A stretch of 64,000 nt of DNA from the IMG/VR virus record IMGVR_UViG_3300006793_000017, positions 27,814 through 91,813 of that record, one strand, 5' to 3'. The notes under the pieces were generated by a model, which saw nothing but the letters and a program-made list of their open reading frames with translations, was not told where the DNA came from and did no database searches. Numbering within the stretch: position 1 is the stretch's first letter; the number at the start of each line of letters is the position of its first letter. The position numbers were made by a program, and so were the translations under genes. This stretch comes from a virus. Below, in pieces: positions 50,957-58,444 of this stretch.

Positions 50957-51623
50957 ATGTGATTACTGCGGCAAAGCATTTGCAAAGGAGAAAACTTTGT
51001 TTGTGCATGTGTGCGAGCCTAAAAGGAGGCACTTAGCAAAGAATGAAAAGCATGTGCAGTATGGCTTACTGACATTTAAAAAGTTTTACGAATTTAATCA
51101 ACCAAGTGCAAAACCTAAAACGTTTGATGACTTTGTTGGTAGTCCTTATTACAATGCATTTGTTAAGTTTGGTAGTTTTATGGTTAATACAAATCCTATA
51201 TACCCAGAAAGGTTTTTAGAGTTTGTAGTTAAGAGTGGCATCAAATTAGATCATTGGTGTAGAGATGAATTGTATGACACATACATAAAGGAATTATTAA
51301 AAATAGAACCAGCTGATGGTGCTATACAACGTAGTGTAAAAACTATGATGGACTGGGCAGATAACAACGAAGCGGAATGGAATCATTACTTTAGTTACTG
51401 TAATTTAAATAGAGCAACACATGATATTAAAGAAGGAAAGATTAGTCCTTGGATATTATTAAATTCAAAGGCAGCTAAGGACATGATGCAAAACATGTCA
51501 GATGAACAATTAAATATTATTGGGCCTGTTCTAGATCCTAAGTACTGGATGATTAGATTTAAGAAACTTCCAGCAGATGTAGAACTAGTAAAAGAAGTAA
51601 TCAAAGAAGGTAACATATCGTGA
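50940..51623 (+). CDS. C2H2-type zinc-finger protein
   Basis: A 227-residue protein. The N-terminal KCDYCGKAFAKEKTLFVHVC is a zinc finger (C-x2-C ... H-x-C). A basic linker and an all-helical domain follow (YPERFLEFVVKSGIKLDHWCRDELYDTYIKELLK, split by short loops). The start overlaps the gp62 end by 17 bases. It lies in the replication module, so a DNA-related role is plausible. No family known to me. Confidence 0.75.
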   Translation: MQLNYKCDYCGKAFAKEKTLFVHVCEPKRRHLAKNEKHVQYGLLTFKKFYEFNQPSAKPKTFDDFVGSPYYNAFVKFGSFMVNTNPIYPERFLEFVVKSGIKLDHWCRDELYDTYIKELLKIEPADGAIQRSVKTMMDWADNNEAEWNHYFSYCNLNRATHDIKEGKISPWILLNSKAAKDMMQNMSDEQLNIIGPVLDPKYWMIRFKKLPADVELVKEVIKEGNIS

Positions 51624-51799
51624 CAAAGACTAGAAAATTATTAAGCGGAAAAGAAGTACCACAACTTGAAAGAGTTGCTAACCTTAGTATAATAACAAAG
51701 TGTCCTGAGAAGTGGAAAATTGTTGATATGGAAACAGGACAAGAATACGTTGCTAGTGGAACACTTGAACTCTACAAGCAATGGAAAAGGATAAAATGA
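51620..51799 (+). CDS. Small protein, unknown
   Basis: 59 residues from a GTG that overlaps the previous stop: MTKTRKLLSGKEVPQLERV, then CPEKWKIVDMETGQEYVASG, a strand-turn-strand pattern, and a basic end. Coupled by overlap on both sides. Not recognised. Confidence 0.6.
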   Translation: MTKTRKLLSGKEVPQLERVANLSIITKCPEKWKIVDMETGQEYVASGTLELYKQWKRIK

Positions 51800-51882
51800 T
51801 AATAGCAATCTTATTTTTACTATCATGCTACGCATTGCCGATATATATGTTAGTAAAAATGAATAACGAAGAACCAAAGTAA
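51796..51882 (+). CDS. 28-residue hydrophobic peptide
   Basis: MIIAILFLLSCYALPIYMLV then a charged end. The ATG and stop both overlap neighbours by one to four bases (ATGA, TAATG), which argues for translation. A single membrane helix; function unknown. Confidence 0.45.
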   Translation: MIIAILFLLSCYALPIYMLVKMNNEEPK

Positions 51883-52448
51883 TGCCAGATATAGATATAG
51901 ATTTTGTAGACAGACAGAAAGCTCTAAAACATTTTAAGCATATTAGAGCAAGTCGTGTTGAAAACGGTAAACTAGTAAAACACAATACTGGTGTGTATAT
52001 GCATGAGGTTCCTGTTAGTGCTGAATTAAATTTGTGTAGTGTTCCGCATAAAGAAGCAGAAGATAAAGGTTATTTTAAATTAGACTTTCTTAATGTAAGT
52101 ATGTACAAAGATGTACGTAATGAAGAACACTTGCAACAACTAATAGATAAAGAACCTATATGGGATCTATTACAGCATGACGATTTCACAGATTTATTGT
52201 TCCATGTTAACGGTCATGGCGATATATTACGTAAGTTAAAGCCAACAAGTGTAGAGCAACTAGCAGCCGTACTTGCCATTATAAGACCTGCTAAACGCCA
52301 TTTAGTAGATGAGAGTTGGAATACTATTATGCAAGAAGTGTGGGAAAAGCCAACAGATGGTGCATACTTCTTTAAGAAATCACATGCTACTGCATACGCA
52401 GTTGCAGTTAAAGTGCAAATGAATTTGCTGTCAGAAGTAAAAGAATGA
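51882..52448 (+). CDS. Miniature DnaE-like (DNA polymerase III alpha) protein
   Basis: A 188-residue protein colinear with the catalytic core of bacterial DnaE but with long deletions. PDIDIDFVDRQKAL (DnaE: DxDxDF...R), KHNTGVYMHE (KHAGGVVIA), YFKLDFLNVSMYKDV (KFDFLGL), DILRKLKPTSVEQLAAVLAIIRP and FFKKSHATAYAVAV (FNKSHSAAYAL) occur in the right order. The three catalytic-type aspartates are kept (D5, D7, D68). PHP, most finger, beta-binding and OB parts are missing. Active polymerisation is doubtful at this size; it may be a regulatory or decoy relic. It sits between clamp loader and membrane genes. Confidence 0.78.
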   Translation: MPDIDIDFVDRQKALKHFKHIRASRVENGKLVKHNTGVYMHEVPVSAELNLCSVPHKEAEDKGYFKLDFLNVSMYKDVRNEEHLQQLIDKEPIWDLLQHDDFTDLLFHVNGHGDILRKLKPTSVEQLAAVLAIIRPAKRHLVDESWNTIMQEVWEKPTDGAYFFKKSHATAYAVAVKVQMNLLSEVKE

Positions 52449-52561
52449 AATATTTGATTATATTAATACTGTTATCAGGTTGTGCTGCAAAGGATATTAA
52501 TTTCAATCCATGGACAACTGTATTAAATCAAATCATAAAGGCAGAGGGAGACAAAAAATGA
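52445..52561 (+). CDS. 38-residue lipoprotein
   Basis: MKYLIILILLSGCAAKD: signal peptide with lipobox LSGC (Cys13), mature part of about 26 residues. The ATG overlaps the DnaE-like stop, and its stop overlaps the next gene's ATG. The size and pairing with the membrane protein that follows recall Rz1/Rz-type spanin pairs, but the neighbour is multi-span, so this is only a possibility. Confidence 0.7.
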   Translation: MKYLIILILLSGCAAKDINFNPWTTVLNQIIKAEGDKK

Positions 52562-53004
52562 AACACGTAATAGCATGGTTTGGATTAGCGTTACCTTGGT
52601 TGCTTATGTGGCAATTTGGTTTTGCATACGAAACTTGCTTTGGCGATAGTTGTTATTATATTGTAGATATAATTATGATGACTTCGTTGGTTGTTGGTGT
52701 AATCTATTTCCTTTGGGTATACAGAGAACAGTATAGAATTTTTCACAAGTATGCAAGTATGGTAAAAGATTGGTTAACGCCAAATTGGTGGGCCGCAGAA
52801 GCCGCACAAAAGATTTCAGACAAAACAGGTATGCAAGATAAAGCTGAAAACTCTAGATTTAGAAAATGGCTAGACAAGAAAGAAGCGTCACTAACAGGTT
52901 GGAAATGGTTACTGTTTCAAGTTGTTCGTGCTGTAGTTGCAATAGGATTAATAGAATTAGTTTTCAATTTAATGGGAATGACTATTTTACCTTGGAGGAT
53001 GTAA
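52558..53004 (+). CDS. Multi-span membrane protein
   Basis: 148 residues: helix 1 VIAWFGLALPWLLMWQFGF, helix 2 IVDIIMMTSLVVGVIYFLW, a soluble helical stretch with WLTPNWWAAEAAQKI, and helix 3 LFQVVRAVVAIGLIELVFN. The ATG overlaps the lipoprotein stop by four bases. It could be a holin-like or spanin-related membrane protein; no motif decides. Confidence 0.7.
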   Translation: MKHVIAWFGLALPWLLMWQFGFAYETCFGDSCYYIVDIIMMTSLVVGVIYFLWVYREQYRIFHKYASMVKDWLTPNWWAAEAAQKISDKTGMQDKAENSRFRKWLDKKEASLTGWKWLLFQVVRAVVAIGLIELVFNLMGMTILPWRM

Positions 53005-53333
53005 TGAGAGTAAGTATAGATGATATAGGTGGTGTAATTGCAAAACAGGACGATCGTTATATTGTAAAGGACAATACGACACTAAAGAACTTAATTTTAA
53101 GTAGTACGTTCTTAGAAGCAAACAAAAGCACAAGCGGACACTTGCATAAAGGACAAGAAGAAGTTTACTTTTTTATTAAAGGTAAAGGTAAAATGGAATT
53201 AGATGACGACACTATTACTGTACAAGAAGGTGATGTTGTATTAATTGAAGATGGTGTATTTCATAGAGTACACAACACAGGCGATTACGGTTTGTATTTT
53301 GTTTGTGTGTTTGACGGGAAAAGGAATCATTAA
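53004..53333 (+). CDS. Cupin-fold protein
   Basis: A 109-residue single cupin: HLHKGQEEVYFFIKGKGKMELDD, VQEGDVVLIEDGVFHRVHNTG. The His-x-His, Glu and distal His metal ligands are present. The ATG (TAATG) and ribosome site GGAGG define the start. Its stop overlaps the next gene, a 2OG oxygenase, so the two probably act together, for example on a sugar or small molecule. Confidence 0.8.
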   Translation: MRVSIDDIGGVIAKQDDRYIVKDNTTLKNLILSSTFLEANKSTSGHLHKGQEEVYFFIKGKGKMELDDDTITVQEGDVVLIEDGVFHRVHNTGDYGLYFVCVFDGKRNH

Positions 53334-53869
53334 TGGAAAACTTTATTCATACATTTCAGATAGGCGAAAAGGTTTGTGATGATCTAATTGCATATCATGC
53401 TGAAAAAGATGAATACAAGTCTGCAGGAGTTGCAGGTGGTATTGTAGATCATAATATTAAAGAATCTACAGATGTAATTTTTTACAATAGTAGTACTGAT
53501 CCAAGAATACAACGATACTTTCAACAATTGCAAATGGGTTATGATCAATATATTGAAAAGTATAATTTACAACAGTTGTATCTTAAGACAGAGGATCATA
53601 ATTTAATTCAACACTATCCAGTCGGAGGCGGATTTAAAGTTTGGCACTTCGAAAGAGATAGAGGTGACGAAGCACGTCAGTTAGTTTATATGACATATCT
53701 TAATGATGTACCAGACGGCGGTACAGTATGGAAGTATCAAAACTTTGAGTGTGAAGCAAAGAAAGGCTTGTCAGTTATTTGGCCAAGCGACTTTACACAT
53801 ACACACAAAGGAATTGTATCTGAAACATCTGAGAAGTGGATTGCAACCGGATGGTTCAATTATTCATAA
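53333..53869 (+). CDS. 2OG-Fe(II) oxygenase with HxE motif
   Basis: A 178-residue paralogue of the oxygenase at 6224-6802. GGFKVWHFERDR (H105, E107), VYMTYLNDVPDGGTVWKYQ, IWPSDFTHTHKG (H156/H158) and K168 in SEKWIATGW. The first iron motif is HxE, not the common HxD, in both copies. Last gene of a run that ends at an intergenic hairpin. Confidence 0.82.
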   Translation: MENFIHTFQIGEKVCDDLIAYHAEKDEYKSAGVAGGIVDHNIKESTDVIFYNSSTDPRIQRYFQQLQMGYDQYIEKYNLQQLYLKTEDHNLIQHYPVGGGFKVWHFERDRGDEARQLVYMTYLNDVPDGGTVWKYQNFECEAKKGLSVIWPSDFTHTHKGIVSETSEKWIATGWFNYS

Positions 53870-53892
53870 AATAAACATTTTTTATAATCTTT

Positions 53893-53900
53893 TATAAATA
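53893..53900 (+). promoter_or_regulatory. Consensus late promoter
   Basis: TATAAATA in an AT-rich gap. The ATG of the next small gene is 63 bases beyond the box, with a hairpin in between. Confidence 0.65.
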
Positions 53901-53920
53901 GCACGTATAGAACACAAAAT

Positions 53921-53944
53921 GCATAAAAAAATAATTTTTTATGC
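53921..53944 (+). terminator. AT-rich hairpin, terminator-like or attenuator
   Basis: A perfect ten-base inverted repeat, GCATAAAAAA/TTTTTTATGC, with loop ATAA. It lies inside the predicted leader of the next gene, about 14 bases after the expected transcription start. It can act in either direction. Confidence 0.5.
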
Positions 53945-53963
53945 CCTAATTTTTCAGGAGATA

Positions 53964-54092
53964 ATGGTGGTAAGATTTATCAATGAGTTGAGAGCTCGTT
54001 GTACAGGCGAAACGTGCGATCGCATCGCAGAAGTAGTACTCATGTTGGGGACATTGATCACAATGTATGTGGCAATGCTTCCGATTATTTAA
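53964..54092 (+). CDS. 42-residue membrane peptide
   Basis: MVVRFINELRARCTGETCDRIAEVV then one hydrophobic helix (LMLGTLITMYVAMLPII) reaching the C-terminus. Ribosome site CAGGAGA is excellent. It converges with the minus-strand gene next to it, overlapping by four bases. Function unknown. Confidence 0.6.
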   Translation: MVVRFINELRARCTGETCDRIAEVVLMLGTLITMYVAMLPII

Positions 54093-54463
54093 CTAGAAGG
54101 TTTTCTAACTAGCGTAATTGATTTACGCTTAATCCTCTTTGTAATGATAGCATTAAGACTAGTAACAGGGCCTAGTATGACCTGGACGTCCTTGCTGGTA
54201 AAGTTTCTAATAGCGTACTTAAAAGGTTGGATTTCATTTGATAAAAAGATATTAATAGGAATTTGTCTGTTGCTTTCCCACCACCATGCTTCGCCCAGTT
54301 CAATAAATTTTTCCTGATCTTTCTTGGATTTTAAATTTTCGTAGTCGTAGAATGATGTAACGTTATTATCTTGATTTATAATGATTCCGACGTACTCTTT
54401 TTCGGCGTGTTTTAGAACGCTTATAAACGGAAAGTTCTCTTGTAAATTGTCAGTTATTCTCAT
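54089..54463 (-). CDS. Conserved T4-like phage protein, unknown
   Basis: 124 residues, start MRITDNLQENFPFISVLKH; an upstream extension runs into the divergent structural gene and is rejected. YVGIIINQDNNVTSFYDYENL, FIELGEAWWWESNRQIPINIFL, IRNFTSKDVQVILGPVTSLN and RIKRKSITLVRK are strong conserved-looking blocks I associate with a small T4-like marine phage protein of unknown role. It stands alone on the minus strand. Confidence 0.75.
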   Translation of the reverse strand: MRITDNLQENFPFISVLKHAEKEYVGIIINQDNNVTSFYDYENLKSKKDQEKFIELGEAWWWESNRQIPINIFLSNEIQPFKYAIRNFTSKDVQVILGPVTSLNAIITKRIKRKSITLVRKPSS

Positions 54464-54476
54464 TTGTTCTCGTTTC

Positions 54477-54484
54477 GATAAATA
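54477..54484 (+). promoter_or_regulatory. Late promoter for structural protein
   Basis: GATAAATA, then TACAT and the ATG at 54490 (box-N5-ATG). Confidence 0.7.
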
Positions 54485-54489
54485 TACAT

Positions 54490-55395
54490 ATGCAAAGTCA
54501 TTCAATATATTTATATCCAAATCTACTCGACGTCTATGATAATGGCGTTGCAGGTGCTTGGAAAGTGGAGAGAAAACGTATGGTATACAATAGAGGGCTG
54601 ATGGCTTATCGTAGTGTCGATAATAGAATTGATCTACAGGTAAGAAACAGCGATGAAAAGAAATATAATATAACAGGATCAACAATCGTGTTTAATATTA
54701 TAAACAAAGAAAATAGCGATTTAGTGCTTAGTAAAGATTGTTCAGTAGACGACTTAACACTTGGTAGAGTGTATGTTGTACTAACAGCAGCTGAACTACA
54801 AGAACTAGAGCCAGGATTTTATAACTATAGCATCACTAAAGAAGTAAGACAAACAGTTGACTCCACCGACTATAAAGTTACTTCGAGAACTCCGCTATAC
54901 TTTGATCCACACTACGGTGCAATGGGTAACTTAGAAATTATGGGTGACGTGCTAGGTACTCCTTATAACACTATAGAAGTTTATAAGTTTAAGAAAGATA
55001 TTGATTGGGATTCTGTAGCAACACTACCAAGCGACACACCACAGTTTAACAATCCAAGACCAAACTATAATCAAACTAATACTTCTAATCAAATATATGA
55101 TGAGTATCATTACAGCAGTATTGTAGATCTTAAGCCAAATATGCAAAGTCCAAATAGTTTACACACTCTACAGTTTTATTTCAAAAACTATGAAGGGCAA
55201 GTAATTATTCAAGGCAGTTTGGCTGATGGCGGCTCGCCAAGTGCAGACAGTTGGTATGATTTACAAACATTTGACGTCACAACAACAGATGGCAATTTGT
55301 TTAAAAACCAAACTGGAAAGCATAATTGGTTTAGAGTTAAACACGAACCAACCCAAGATAATACAGGTTCTTTGGATAAAATCTTAGTAAGATAG
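54490..55395 (+). CDS. Probable virion protein with BppU-like N-terminus
   Basis: A 301-residue protein. MAYRSVDNRIDLQVRN, GSTIVFNIIN..., GRVYVVLTAAELQELEPGFYNYSI resembles the N-terminal domain of phage baseplate upper proteins. The C-terminal half (LHTLQFYFKNYEGQVIIQGSL...SWYDLQTFDV...NWFRVKHEP) looks like a beta-sandwich. A leaderless late promoter supports a structural role, although replication genes surround it. Exact place in the virion unknown. Confidence 0.7.
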   Translation: MQSHSIYLYPNLLDVYDNGVAGAWKVERKRMVYNRGLMAYRSVDNRIDLQVRNSDEKKYNITGSTIVFNIINKENSDLVLSKDCSVDDLTLGRVYVVLTAAELQELEPGFYNYSITKEVRQTVDSTDYKVTSRTPLYFDPHYGAMGNLEIMGDVLGTPYNTIEVYKFKKDIDWDSVATLPSDTPQFNNPRPNYNQTNTSNQIYDEYHYSSIVDLKPNMQSPNSLHTLQFYFKNYEGQVIIQGSLADGGSPSADSWYDLQTFDVTTTDGNLFKNQTGKHNWFRVKHEPTQDNTGSLDKILVR

Positions 55396-55396
55396 G

Positions 55397-55424
55397 TTGA
55401 CATTACCCACAAAGATGTTATACT
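55397..55424 (+). promoter_or_regulatory. Sigma70-like promoter abutting primase ATG
   Basis: TTGACA (55397-55402), 16 bases, TATACT (55419-55424), then AATACT and the ATG at 55431. No room for a ribosome site. Confidence 0.7.
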
Positions 55425-55430
55425 AATACT

Positions 55431-56441
55431 ATGACTCTGGTATTAGATAAATTTCGAACACTCGTGCCTTCACGTGCTAAAGCTAGTCCTTCAGGTTGGA
55501 CAAGTTTTAACGCACCGTGTTGTTCTCATCGAGGTCATTCTCCAGACAAACGTAAGCGTGGCGGTTTGAAATTTGATATGGGTGTAGTGTATAACTGCTT
55601 TAACTGTAAGTACAGTGCAAGTTGGGAACCAGGTAGACCTTTATCAAATAAGTTCAAAAATTTATGTAGATGGTTAGGTGCTAACGAAGATGATATCAAT
55701 CAAATGATATTTGAAGCACTTAAAACTGAATCACCAGAGTACACTCCGCGAGAAGTTTCTAGCACAGTTACGTTTACGCCTAAAACATTACCAGAGGGTG
55801 CTTTAGCAATACGTGATTGGTTAGAAGCTGATCTCAACGAGGATGAAGAAGCTAGTCTAGCAGAAGTAGTTAAGTATCTACTAGAAAGAGATTGTGATCC
55901 TGTTAGCAAACACTTTTATTGGACACCACTTGAAGGATACAAAGATAGAGTCATTATCCCATTTTGGTACAAAGGAAGTATTGTAGGATCAACTGCTAGG
56001 AAAGTTAAAGATGGCAGACCTAAATACATTTCCGATCATCATCCACACTTTGTCTATAACGTTGACGAACAAAAGGAAGATCAGAAATATATATTTGTAA
56101 CAGAAGGACCGTTTGATGCACAAGCCATTGGCGGTGTAGCGTTGCTTACTAATAATATTCACGAGCAACAAGCAAGGATTATTAATAGTTTAGGTCAAGA
56201 AGTTGTCGTTATCCCAGATCAGGATAGTGCAGGTGTCGAGCTCATTAACAAGGCTGATGAGTGTGGTTGGCATGTTGCTTTTCCTAACTGGGGTAGTGAT
56301 GTAAAAGATGTTGCTGATGCAGTTAAACGTTACGGTAAGTTGTTTGTACTAGTAGACGCAATGAAAACAGCAGTGCAAGGCTCTATTAAGTTGAGTGTTG
56401 CTAAAAATAACTTTGAACATAAGTTGGAGAATATGCAATGA
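55431..56441 (+). CDS. 61: DNA primase, gp61-like
   Basis: A 336-residue primase. Zinc-binding residues near the N-terminus are CCSH (30-33) and CFNC (56-59). The TOPRIM domain has FVTEGPFDAQAIGG and VVIPDQDSAGVELI, the Glu and DxD metal sites. Length equals T4 gp61 (342 aa). It makes RNA primers with helicase gp41, encoded 2 kb on. Expression probably begins from a host-type promoter with almost no leader. Confidence 0.92.
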   Translation: MTLVLDKFRTLVPSRAKASPSGWTSFNAPCCSHRGHSPDKRKRGGLKFDMGVVYNCFNCKYSASWEPGRPLSNKFKNLCRWLGANEDDINQMIFEALKTESPEYTPREVSSTVTFTPKTLPEGALAIRDWLEADLNEDEEASLAEVVKYLLERDCDPVSKHFYWTPLEGYKDRVIIPFWYKGSIVGSTARKVKDGRPKYISDHHPHFVYNVDEQKEDQKYIFVTEGPFDAQAIGGVALLTNNIHEQQARIINSLGQEVVVIPDQDSAGVELINKADECGWHVAFPNWGSDVKDVADAVKRYGKLFVLVDAMKTAVQGSIKLSVAKNNFEHKLENMQ

Positions 56442-56560
56442 AGCGTGTTAAACAATGGTTCATACAGAAATGGGATTGGCTTGTTGACAAGTACTATGCT
56501 TGGAAACTTAAACGTATGAATAAAAAGAACAAGAACAAAGACCCGTTTATCTACAAGTAG
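56438..56560 (+). CDS. 40-residue cationic, Trp-rich peptide
   Basis: MKRVKQWFIQKWDWLVDKYYAWKLKRMNKK...; ATG overlaps the primase stop (ATGA). Amphipathic and strongly basic with four Trp, so it may lie on a membrane or nucleic acid. Unknown. Confidence 0.55.
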   Translation: MKRVKQWFIQKWDWLVDKYYAWKLKRMNKKNKNKDPFIYK

Positions 56561-56582
56561 TATGGTAGAAAGGATAATAACA

Positions 56583-56819
56583 ATGAAGAATGAATTTCAA
56601 ATAGGGATGTTTGAACTACTCAAGAATCTACTAAAAGGAAACAGTGCTGTATTAGCGTTAATTTATACACTAGGACACATTGTAATAGCCATGACGGTAG
56701 TCAGTTTACTAACTGGCGCAAGTATTTGGGAAGCAGGATTAGTTGCTCTGGTTGAGCCAACTATTAATGGTTTCTGGTTTTATATTTTACATTCACTATG
56801 GAAAAAATATAACACATGA
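56583..56819 (+). CDS. DUF2061-like membrane protein
   Basis: 78 residues from the ATG at 56583, which has GAAAGGA before it; an ATG at 56562 is an alternative with no ribosome site. Two hydrophobic helices (LALIYTLGHIVIAMTVVSLLTG; EAGLVALVEPTINGFWFYILHSLW) match the DUF2061 pattern of HI..A....LTG then EP..N...(Y/F)..H..W. Function of the family is unknown. Confidence 0.7.
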   Translation: MKNEFQIGMFELLKNLLKGNSAVLALIYTLGHIVIAMTVVSLLTGASIWEAGLVALVEPTINGFWFYILHSLWKKYNT

Positions 56820-58282
56820 TAAGTTGGGGTATTTCTGCTAATAGTCACGATGCGGCACTTGCTGTATTCAAGAACAAAGAACTTTTGTTTGCGAGTCACA
56901 GTGAGCGTTTTAGTGGCATTAAGAATGATCCTCATCTTGATAAAAATTTATTAAACTACGCTCTTCACTATGGAGAGCCTAATGAGGTACATTGGTATGA
57001 AAACCCAACTAAAAAATCTTTACGACAACTTTATGCAGGTCAAGGATGGAACTTTCGAGAGAATAACGTTCGACAATATCTTGACCGGTATGGAGTGGAT
57101 TGTGATGTCCGTTATAATAGCCATCATCGCAGTCACGCTGCTGCTGGTTATTTTACCAGTGGCTTTAATAACGCTACTGTTTTATGTATCGATGCGATTG
57201 GAGAATTTGAGACGTTAACTGTCTGGGAAGCACAAGGCAACGATATGAAACAAGTGTGGAGTCAAAAGTATCCACACAGCATTGGACTTTGGTATAGTGC
57301 AATGACTCAACGTATTGGTCTTAAGCCTAACGAAGATGAATATATTTTAATGGGTATGGCTGCATACGGTGATAAAGGAAGATTGTATCACGCTATACTA
57401 GATGAATTTATTGATGTTAAATTTAAGAACAATAAACTAACTGTAAGACTAAAACAAAACTTGCATAGAGGTTGTAAAAATTGGAGACCTGATCTTAAAA
57501 CAGAACAAGACATGTACGACATTGCAGCCGCTACGCAATTAATATATGAACAATCATTACTTGAAATATTGTTGTATTGTAAATACAAGTGCAAAAGCAA
57601 AAACTTAGTTCTAATGGGAGGCTGTGCATTAAACTGTAGTGCAAACGGACAAGCACAAAGATTGTTTGATAACGTTTGGATTATGCCTAATCCTAGCGAT
57701 GCAGGTAGTGCAGTAGGTGCTGTTCTTTCAACTTATAACGAACATATAGAATTTAAATCGCCTTACTTAGGCTATAATATAGAAGGGAAGTATCCAGTTG
57801 AAAAAACACTCAACGCATTATTATCCTCCGGTATATGTGGAGTTGCTAACGGTCGTGCTGAATACGGTCCTCGTGCTCTTGGCAATCGTAGCCTTTTTGC
57901 TGACCCCAGAGGAGAGCATACTAAAGACAGAGTTAATGACATTAAAAAACGACAAAAATTTAGGCCATTTGCACCAGTCGTCCTCGAAGAACATGCCAGC
58001 GAATTGTTTGATGGACCAATGGGGCCTTATATGCAGTATACCGCCCGTTGTAAAGATACAGACAAGTATCCTGCAATAGCACATGTTGATGGTACATCAA
58101 GAGTTCAAGTAGTTAATAAGAAGCTGCACACGGGCTTGTATGAGCTTCTAAGACGGTGGAAAAGCGCCACAGGATGCCCTATGTTATTAAACACAAGTTT
58201 AAACATTAAAGGAAAACCTATGGTAAATGACAAAGTGGACGCAAAAGAGTTTGCTCTAAAGTATGGAGTGAGTGTATACTAA
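56816..58282 (+). CDS. Carbamoyltransferase (NodU/CmcH/TobZ family)
   Basis: A 488-residue protein. ISWGISANSHDAALAVF (H11, D12), NSHHRSHAAAGYF (101-113), VLCIDAIGEFET, LVLMGGCALNCSANGQ, then the C-terminal YrdC-like part with EYGPRALGNRSLFADPR and KFRPFAPVVLEE. It transfers a carbamoyl group from carbamoyl phosphate to a hydroxyl of a sugar or natural product. The ATG overlaps the DUF2061 gene stop. Its neighbours are replication genes, so the target cannot be read from context; the sugar blocks are the likely source. Confidence 0.92.
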   Translation: MISWGISANSHDAALAVFKNKELLFASHSERFSGIKNDPHLDKNLLNYALHYGEPNEVHWYENPTKKSLRQLYAGQGWNFRENNVRQYLDRYGVDCDVRYNSHHRSHAAAGYFTSGFNNATVLCIDAIGEFETLTVWEAQGNDMKQVWSQKYPHSIGLWYSAMTQRIGLKPNEDEYILMGMAAYGDKGRLYHAILDEFIDVKFKNNKLTVRLKQNLHRGCKNWRPDLKTEQDMYDIAAATQLIYEQSLLEILLYCKYKCKSKNLVLMGGCALNCSANGQAQRLFDNVWIMPNPSDAGSAVGAVLSTYNEHIEFKSPYLGYNIEGKYPVEKTLNALLSSGICGVANGRAEYGPRALGNRSLFADPRGEHTKDRVNDIKKRQKFRPFAPVVLEEHASELFDGPMGPYMQYTARCKDTDKYPAIAHVDGTSRVQVVNKKLHTGLYELLRRWKSATGCPMLLNTSLNIKGKPMVNDKVDAKEFALKYGVSVY

Positions 58283-58312
58283 TAACATAATTACGTATGA
58301 GAGAAGATAATA

Positions 58313-58444
58313 ATGAGTAAGAAAAGAAACAAATTTGAAAGAAAGCTAGACGAATATAATCATACAATGGAATTGATTAGAACTATCGTTCCAATTATTG
58401 TACTAGGCTTACAAATTTATATTATAATAGAGTTAATAAAGTAA
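58313..58444 (+). CDS. 43-residue single-span membrane peptide
   Basis: A basic N-terminus (MSKKRNKFERKLDEYNHTME), then one hydrophobic helix (TIVPIIVLGLQIYIIIELI). Stop overlaps the helicase ATG by one base (TAATG), so it is probably translationally coupled to gp41. Confidence 0.6.
   Translation: MSKKRNKFERKLDEYNHTMELIRTIVPIIVLGLQIYIIIELIK

Noticed and set aside
56970-57218. 82-codon plus-strand frame with a hydrophobic stretch inside the carbamoyltransferase gene
   Set aside because: Tempting because it looks like a membrane protein, but it lies wholly within conserved carbamoyltransferase motifs (HHRSH, DAIGEFE) in another frame and lacks a ribosome site.
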